From Campylobacterota bacterium (GTDB taxonomy: Bacteria; Campylobacterota; Campylobacteria; Campylobacterales; Thiovulaceae): DNA of 64,000 nucleotides. The DNA lies in NCBI GenBank assembly GCA_030152305.1, contig JASKOM010000004.1, positions 1 through 64,000 of the forward strand, given 5' to 3'. Made by a program: the position numbers and the translations under genes. The notes below the pieces were generated by a model that did no database searches, was not told the origin of the DNA, and worked only from the letters and a program-made list of their open reading frames with translations. Shown in pieces: positions 60,670-64,000 of the stretch (the first letter of the stretch is position 1; each line of letters begins with the position of its first letter).

Positions 60670-62526
60670 ATGTCCGAAACACTTTCAGCAATGCTTTTTG
60701 AAATCAAATATAAAAATTACATTGAAAATCCTGCCAAGGAATTAATTGAACTTTTTAACAAATCAAAAGTTCTTGCTTTTTTTGATGCAAAACTTTTTTC
60801 TAAAGATAATTTTAAAGCTTACAGACAACTTGAATATAGAAAAGATACAAATAAATATATTTCTATTGGTGTGTCTTCAGTTGTGTTTGGAAAAACTTTA
60901 CAAGGCAACGAAAATTTTATAAAAGAAAAACTATTAAGTATTTTAAGAGACGAGTATAAATTGTTTAAATCTGTGCCATGGAATAGCATTCCTCAAAAAC
61001 AAATAGATACCGCTTTAGAATATCTTCGAGAAAAATATCCAAATCATGTTAAAAACATACAAAAAACAGAATATTTATATATCGAATCAGAGAAACAAGA
61101 TTATCAATATATATATTTTCCGCAACTTCTAAGAACAGAAGTTAAAGCTGAAGATATGAACGATGAGATAAAAAAATATCAAATACTTAAACCTGATGAA
61201 CGATATAACATTCTTAAAAACCAATGGAAACAAAAAATTCAACCTGTTCTTGATGAACATCATATAAAATTAATTCCACTTTCTGAATCTTATTTTAAAA
61301 TTATGCCTGAACCAATGTTTTTATTTGGAAAAGGACAAAAAGGCATCAAAGGATTAAATAATTTTTATGGTTTAATTAATAAATTAAAAAGTTACGGCTT
61401 TTATCGTTCAAATCCAGTTAATAATATTATTGTTCTTGATGTAACAGGTAGAGGAGTTGCTAACTTTCATAATTTAAAAAAACGGTTTGATGAGTTTACA
61501 ACTACAATGAATAGTTTCAAACTAACATATAAGCTTGAGTTTGAAACTTTGAGATATTCTGAATCTGAAAGCTTACGACGAGTCGACATTGAAAGTCGCA
61601 TAGAAAATAAGTTTATTCCATATATATCACAACACCATAAATTTGATAAATTTGCTGTATTAGTTGTTCATTCGCAAAAAAGTAAAATTTCCGAACTTTT
61701 ATATAATTCAATCAAAAGAGTTTTGTTAAACAATGAGATTAATTCACAATTTGTAACAATTGAAACTGTTTTTGATAGCAAGAAATTTACAAATGCTTAT
61801 TCGAATATTATTCTCGCATTGTTTTCAAAATTAAAAAATATTCCGTATTTATTGGCAAACGATAACAGAGAATCTCCAAAAATTGATTATTTTGTTGGTT
61901 ACGATGTTTCTCGAGAAAAAAATAAAAATGGACATGTCATGAATTTTGCAGGTGGAATATATTTTTATCATTCAAACGGTGAATTCAAAGATGTTATTAA
62001 TTTTAATGTCGAAAGCGAAGTTATTCAAGAACATGAAGTTAGTAAACTTTTTCCATCGAAAAAATTATCTGGCAAACGAATTATTATTCATCGAGATGGC
62101 AACAGCAAACGAAACGAACTTAATGTTTTAACTGAATATTTTCAGGCTAATAATATAAAAGCTCATATCGTATATATAACAAAAAAAATATCAACCAGAA
62201 TATTTTCAAAAAATAATTCTGTTGTTACTAATCCTCGAAAAGGTGTTTGGTTTGAATATGCAGATAATAAAGCTATTGCCGTAACTTCTAATAGCAATAT
62301 TGGAACTAAACAACCTATTAGAATTGAATATTACGGTGCTATTAACGATGAGGTTATTCCATTTGAACGAATTGTTCGCGATGTATTTAATTTTACTTAT
62401 TTATATTATGGTTCAGTTCAAGAGATTTCAGTTCCTGTAACTATTTATAATGCACATTTAATTTCTAATTTTAATCGACAAGGTATTGAACATAATGGCG
62501 AATCAGATAGTCAATACTGGTTATAA
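60670..62526 (+). CDS. Prokaryotic Argonaute (long type, catalytically intact by motif)
   Basis: 618 residues. The MID domain carries the 5'-phosphate pocket pattern Y345, K349 (LLYNSIKRVLL), Q360 and K387/K389 (FSKLKNIPYLL). The PIWI domain has catalytic Asp 412 (YDVSRE), a likely Glu finger at 448 or 450 (NVESEV), Asp 476 (IIIHRDGN) and a last residue at His 596 or Asn 594 (PVTIYNAHLISNF). So DEDH or DEDN is complete and nucleic-acid-guided cleavage is expected. N-terminal and PAZ regions are short and divergent. It stands alone, with no CRISPR, Cas, nuclease or effector partner nearby, AGA-rich arginine use in its 5' half, and one GATGAGGT octamer (62347-62354). A defence role against invading DNA is family knowledge. 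Confidence 0.85.
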   Translation: MSETLSAMLFEIKYKNYIENPAKELIELFNKSKVLAFFDAKLFSKDNFKAYRQLEYRKDTNKYISIGVSSVVFGKTLQGNENFIKEKLLSILRDEYKLFKSVPWNSIPQKQIDTALEYLREKYPNHVKNIQKTEYLYIESEKQDYQYIYFPQLLRTEVKAEDMNDEIKKYQILKPDERYNILKNQWKQKIQPVLDEHHIKLIPLSESYFKIMPEPMFLFGKGQKGIKGLNNFYGLINKLKSYGFYRSNPVNNIIVLDVTGRGVANFHNLKKRFDEFTTTMNSFKLTYKLEFETLRYSESESLRRVDIESRIENKFIPYISQHHKFDKFAVLVVHSQKSKISELLYNSIKRVLLNNEINSQFVTIETVFDSKKFTNAYSNIILALFSKLKNIPYLLANDNRESPKIDYFVGYDVSREKNKNGHVMNFAGGIYFYHSNGEFKDVINFNVESEVIQEHEVSKLFPSKKLSGKRIIIHRDGNSKRNELNVLTEYFQANNIKAHIVYITKKISTRIFSKNNSVVTNPRKGVWFEYADNKAIAVTSNSNIGTKQPIRIEYYGAINDEVIPFERIVRDVFNFTYLYYGSVQEISVPVTIYNAHLISNFNRQGIEHNGESDSQYWL

Positions 62527-62604
62527 AAATTTTTATAATTTAATTAAACCACACAAAAAATCTTTATTTTAATCTTGCTCCAAATTTATCAACTTTTGAC
62601 ATAA

Positions 62605-62645
62605 TTTTTTATTAGCCTTTCTCATTAAATTTGAGATTGGTTAAT
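62605..62645. repeat. Repeat of the molybdoenzyme-operon terminator region after the Argonaute gene
   Basis: Matches 60584-60620 with about five differences and a one-base gap. Contains CTCATTAAATTTGAG. Confidence 0.6.
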
Positions 62646-62705
62646 TAGCAAGTTTATTTTTTGATAAAATTGCTAAACTAAAATAAAAGGAACTGCTAAA
62701 TTTTT

Positions 62706-62924
62706 ATGATAAATGTGAAACCACTTTTAGAATGGGTTCGTCAAAACGGTGAAGCTAAAGCCGTTGAACGACTCTTAATGAAATCTCTTCCAGAACTTTT
62801 AAAATTTGGAATTAAAATTAAATTAAATGAACTTGAAAATATGTCTGAAATAGCGATTCCAGAAGAACTTTTTTATAAATTATCTAAAATTGCTGAAGAT
62901 ATCGTAGGTAAAAAATATGTTTGA
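62706..62924 (+). CDS. Small helical protein coupled to the V4R-domain gene
   Basis: 72 residues, no signal peptide, mainly amphipathic helices (VKPLLEWVRQN, AVERLLMKSLPELLKFGIK). Its stop lies 8 bp inside the next gene. A -10-like GATAAAAT is upstream at about 62659-62666. No family recognised; tight coupling suggests a partner or regulator of the V4R protein. Confidence 0.5.
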   Translation: MINVKPLLEWVRQNGEAKAVERLLMKSLPELLKFGIKIKLNELENMSEIAIPEELFYKLSKIAEDIVGKKYV

Positions 62925-64000
62925 TATTTTTAAATATGAGTTTGATCGAGAACATAATTCGATCGAAATTGGCGGAGAAGCCATGATTTTTCATTGTCAT
63001 CACTATATTACAAATATTCAACGAACTATTCTTGATGCTGATTATATCGATAGTCGTCCATTTATTATTGGCAGTGCAGTCGATTCTATTCATAATCAAT
63101 TAACAAATTTATGTCGAGATTTGAATTCGATTGGCGATAAAAAACAGATGGCTGAAGAAGTTTATAAAGCCTTTGGTTACGGTTTAATCGATTTATCAAA
63201 TATGAACGAAAATGGCATTGAACTTTCAACTTCGAAATCTTTTTTTTCAAAAACATGGGAAATGAAATTTGGGAAAAGTGCAAGACCTGTTGATTATTAC
63301 ACAACGGGCTATTTAATTGCATGTTTATCCGTTATTTATAATATTCCACTTGAAAATATTCACGGCGAACAAGTTTCATGCATGGCTTGTGGCGATGAAA
63401 TCAATCATCATTCAATCAAAATTGGTGAAGCAAATTTCTCAATTTATCCAGCAAAAACACAAACTCAATTTTCTGATGCTCCAAAAGTTAAATTAAATTG
63501 GGAATTCGAAGACAAAATAACTGAAACTTTTTTAGGAGCTCATGCAAATTTTGTCGGTGATGAACAAGGTTTTATTCGTGCTTTTGGAGTTTATATCGTT
63601 AGAAATCAAAGCGATTTTATAAATAGATTGCAATTCGAATTTATTCGAGCAATGAGCGAAGTTGCAGGTGATTACGGTGTTACACTTGGTGGAGAGCTTT
63701 TAATGGAAGCTGGTCATGCTTGTGGCTTTTTTACTTACGGCGGAATAATGACTTCGAACGAATGGAAAACTTATGTTCAGCCTTATTTAACAAAAAAAGA
63801 AGATTGGATTTACGGTTTATTATCGTTAATTAATACAATGGGTTGGGGATATCATACAGCAATTGAATTAACACAATCACGAGCAATTTTTAGAAATTAT
63901 AATGATTTCGAAGATATGAGCTATTTGCGAATGTATGGCAAAAGTGAATATCCAGTTCATTGGGCAAATTCTGGCGGTTTTACGGGTTTAATGCAACTTG
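62917..64000 (+). CDS. Protein with V4R (4-vinyl-reductase-like) domains, truncated by window end
   Basis: The frame runs from ATG 62917 past the window end with no stop (361 residues visible). Two halves look alike: MIFHCHHYITNIQRTILDAD in the first and GDYGVTLGGELLMEAGHACG with FRNYNDFED in the second, the V4R/XylR-N pattern of small ligand-binding domains. A CMACGDE Cys pair (about residues 152-155) between them may hold metal or zinc. V4R domains occur in sensors of aromatic or hydrophobic compounds and in tetrapyrrole enzymes. No DNA-binding part is seen so far. Overlaps the small gene before it by 8 bp. Confidence 0.6.
   Translation, partial: MFDIFKYEFDREHNSIEIGGEAMIFHCHHYITNIQRTILDADYIDSRPFIIGSAVDSIHNQLTNLCRDLNSIGDKKQMAEEVYKAFGYGLIDLSNMNENGIELSTSKSFFSKTWEMKFGKSARPVDYYTTGYLIACLSVIYNIPLENIHGEQVSCMACGDEINHHSIKIGEANFSIYPAKTQTQFSDAPKVKLNWEFEDKITETFLGAHANFVGDEQGFIRAFGVYIVRNQSDFINRLQFEFIRAMSEVAGDYGVTLGGELLMEAGHACGFFTYGGIMTSNEWKTYVQPYLTKKEDWIYGLLSLINTMGWGYHTAIELTQSRAIFRNYNDFEDMSYLRMYGKSEYPVHWANSGGFTGLMQL

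Larger units (their letters stand above)
5350..62354. repeat. Dispersed octamer GATGAGGT, 27 exact copies across the window
   Basis: Copies with GATGAGGT on the plus strand start at 5350, 5780, 12798, 18033, 19436, 24304, 29672, 38002, 39344, 49333, 54374, 59359 and 62347. Copies on the minus strand (ACCTCATC on plus) start at 5750, 9688, 12091, 15463, 17470, 19543, 29144, 36009, 37117, 39368, 42700, 45531, 49043 and 58852. Twenty are preceded by C; none is followed by G. 24 are in genes, 3 between. Counted by eye, so a few may be missed. Confidence 0.8.
60584..62645. mobile_element. Argonaute cassette bracketed by near-identical terminator-like repeats
   Basis: About 37-40 bp just after the molybdoenzyme operon (60584-60620: hairpin with CTCATTAATTTGAG) recur, with a handful of changes, just after the Argonaute gene (62605-62645: CTCATTAAATTTGAG). 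The gene thus sits between two copies of the operon's 3' end. No other gene is in the cassette. Confidence 0.55.

Noticed and set aside
5350-62354. GATGAGGT as a Chi-like or chromosome-segregation (KOPS-type) site
   Set aside because: Such sites are strongly oriented along the replichore. Here 13 copies face one way and 14 the other, interleaved, and pairs occur in inverted orientation.
5350-62354. GATGAGGT as internal ribosome-binding (GAGGT) sites
   Set aside because: Half of the copies are antisense to the gene that contains them, and only the copy before flgD lies at a start codon.
60670-62526. Argonaute of the CRISPR-linked, 5'-OH guide type (Marinitoga-like)
   Set aside because: Similar length, but the MID domain keeps the Y-K-Q-K phosphate-binding pattern and no cas genes are near.
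1-64000. CRISPR array near the Argonaute or R-M genes
   Set aside because: No run of three or more equally spaced repeats was found on reading; repeats seen are pairs or hairpins.
1-64000. tRNA or rRNA genes as insertion targets
   Set aside because: I saw no cloverleaf with a conserved T-loop and no rRNA-like segment; cassette borders are protein-gene 3' ends.

Overview
The window is AT-rich bacterial DNA (roughly 30 % G+C by eye) from a motile, Gram-negative member of the Campylobacterota (Epsilonproteobacteria). The evidence is the zinc-ribbon protein/waaA pair, the fliK-flgD-flgE order, an LPP20/FlgP-type lipoprotein, a SapC-family protein, LuxS, a stand-alone GltB and a periplasmic type II DMSO-reductase-family operon. 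Core genes write arginine mainly as CGA, which is unusual for so AT-rich a genome; several accessory genes lean to AGA. I cannot name the genus.

Layout. 1-1.35 kb: the C-terminal part of a type IIG restriction-modification enzyme. 1.4-5.7 kb: metK, an AI-2E-type permease, a coiled-coil zinc-ribbon protein and waaA. 5.8-9.3 kb: an accessory block (lipoprotein, ribbon-helix-helix protein, Rha-like phage regulator, DUF723-like repeat protein, nrdA and rha scraps) bounded by two copies of the proC 3' end. 9.3-13.7 kb: proC and flgE-flgD-fliK on the minus strand. 13.8-25 kb: a plus-strand envelope region (TPR/barrel protein, PHP phosphatase, rdgB, a run of small secreted proteins and lipoproteins sharing MPP-like proline motifs, SapC-like protein, FlgP-like lipoprotein, a 1005-residue Cys-repeat lipoprotein). 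25-30.4 kb: luxS-pyrE-frr (minus), flhA and lnt (plus). 30.4-34.8 kb: a DUF1566 protein and a plasmid-like element with an SF2-helicase-like protein and a 283-bp duplicated leader. 34.8-41 kb: a minus-strand cell-wall and cofactor operon (ATP-grasp protein, YcjX-like ATPase, murI, nadC, alr, mraY). 41.3-45.8 kb: an AlwI-like restriction-modification cassette next to an AntA/P63C phage regulator. 46-51.2 kb: an arsC-type phosphatase/reductase and gltB. 51.2-53.5 kb: a decayed alginate-acetylation-type cassette between two 94-bp copies of the gltB 3' end. 53.6-60.6 kb: a periplasmic rhodanese followed by a molybdoenzyme operon (catalytic, Fe-S and heme subunits). 60.7-62.5 kb: a lone prokaryotic Argonaute. 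62.7-64 kb: a small protein and the start of a V4R-domain protein.

Two patterns stand out. First, the octamer GATGAGGT (often CGATGAGGT) occurs 27 times by my count, about one per 2.4 kb. The two orientations are equally frequent. Most copies lie inside genes, where they spell Asp-Glu-Val or Thr-Ser-Ser, and two inverted pairs form perfect hairpins, one of them terminator-like behind waaA. This is how the DNA-uptake sequences of Neisseria and Pasteurellaceae behave, and I know of none described for Campylobacterota. Second, at least four accessory cassettes (proC, P63C/R-M, gltB and Argonaute loci) are bracketed by direct repeats that copy the 3' end or terminator of the neighbouring gene. 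That suggests insertion by recombination that duplicates the gene end, without an obvious transposase or integrase. A naturally transformable organism with its own uptake tag would fit both.
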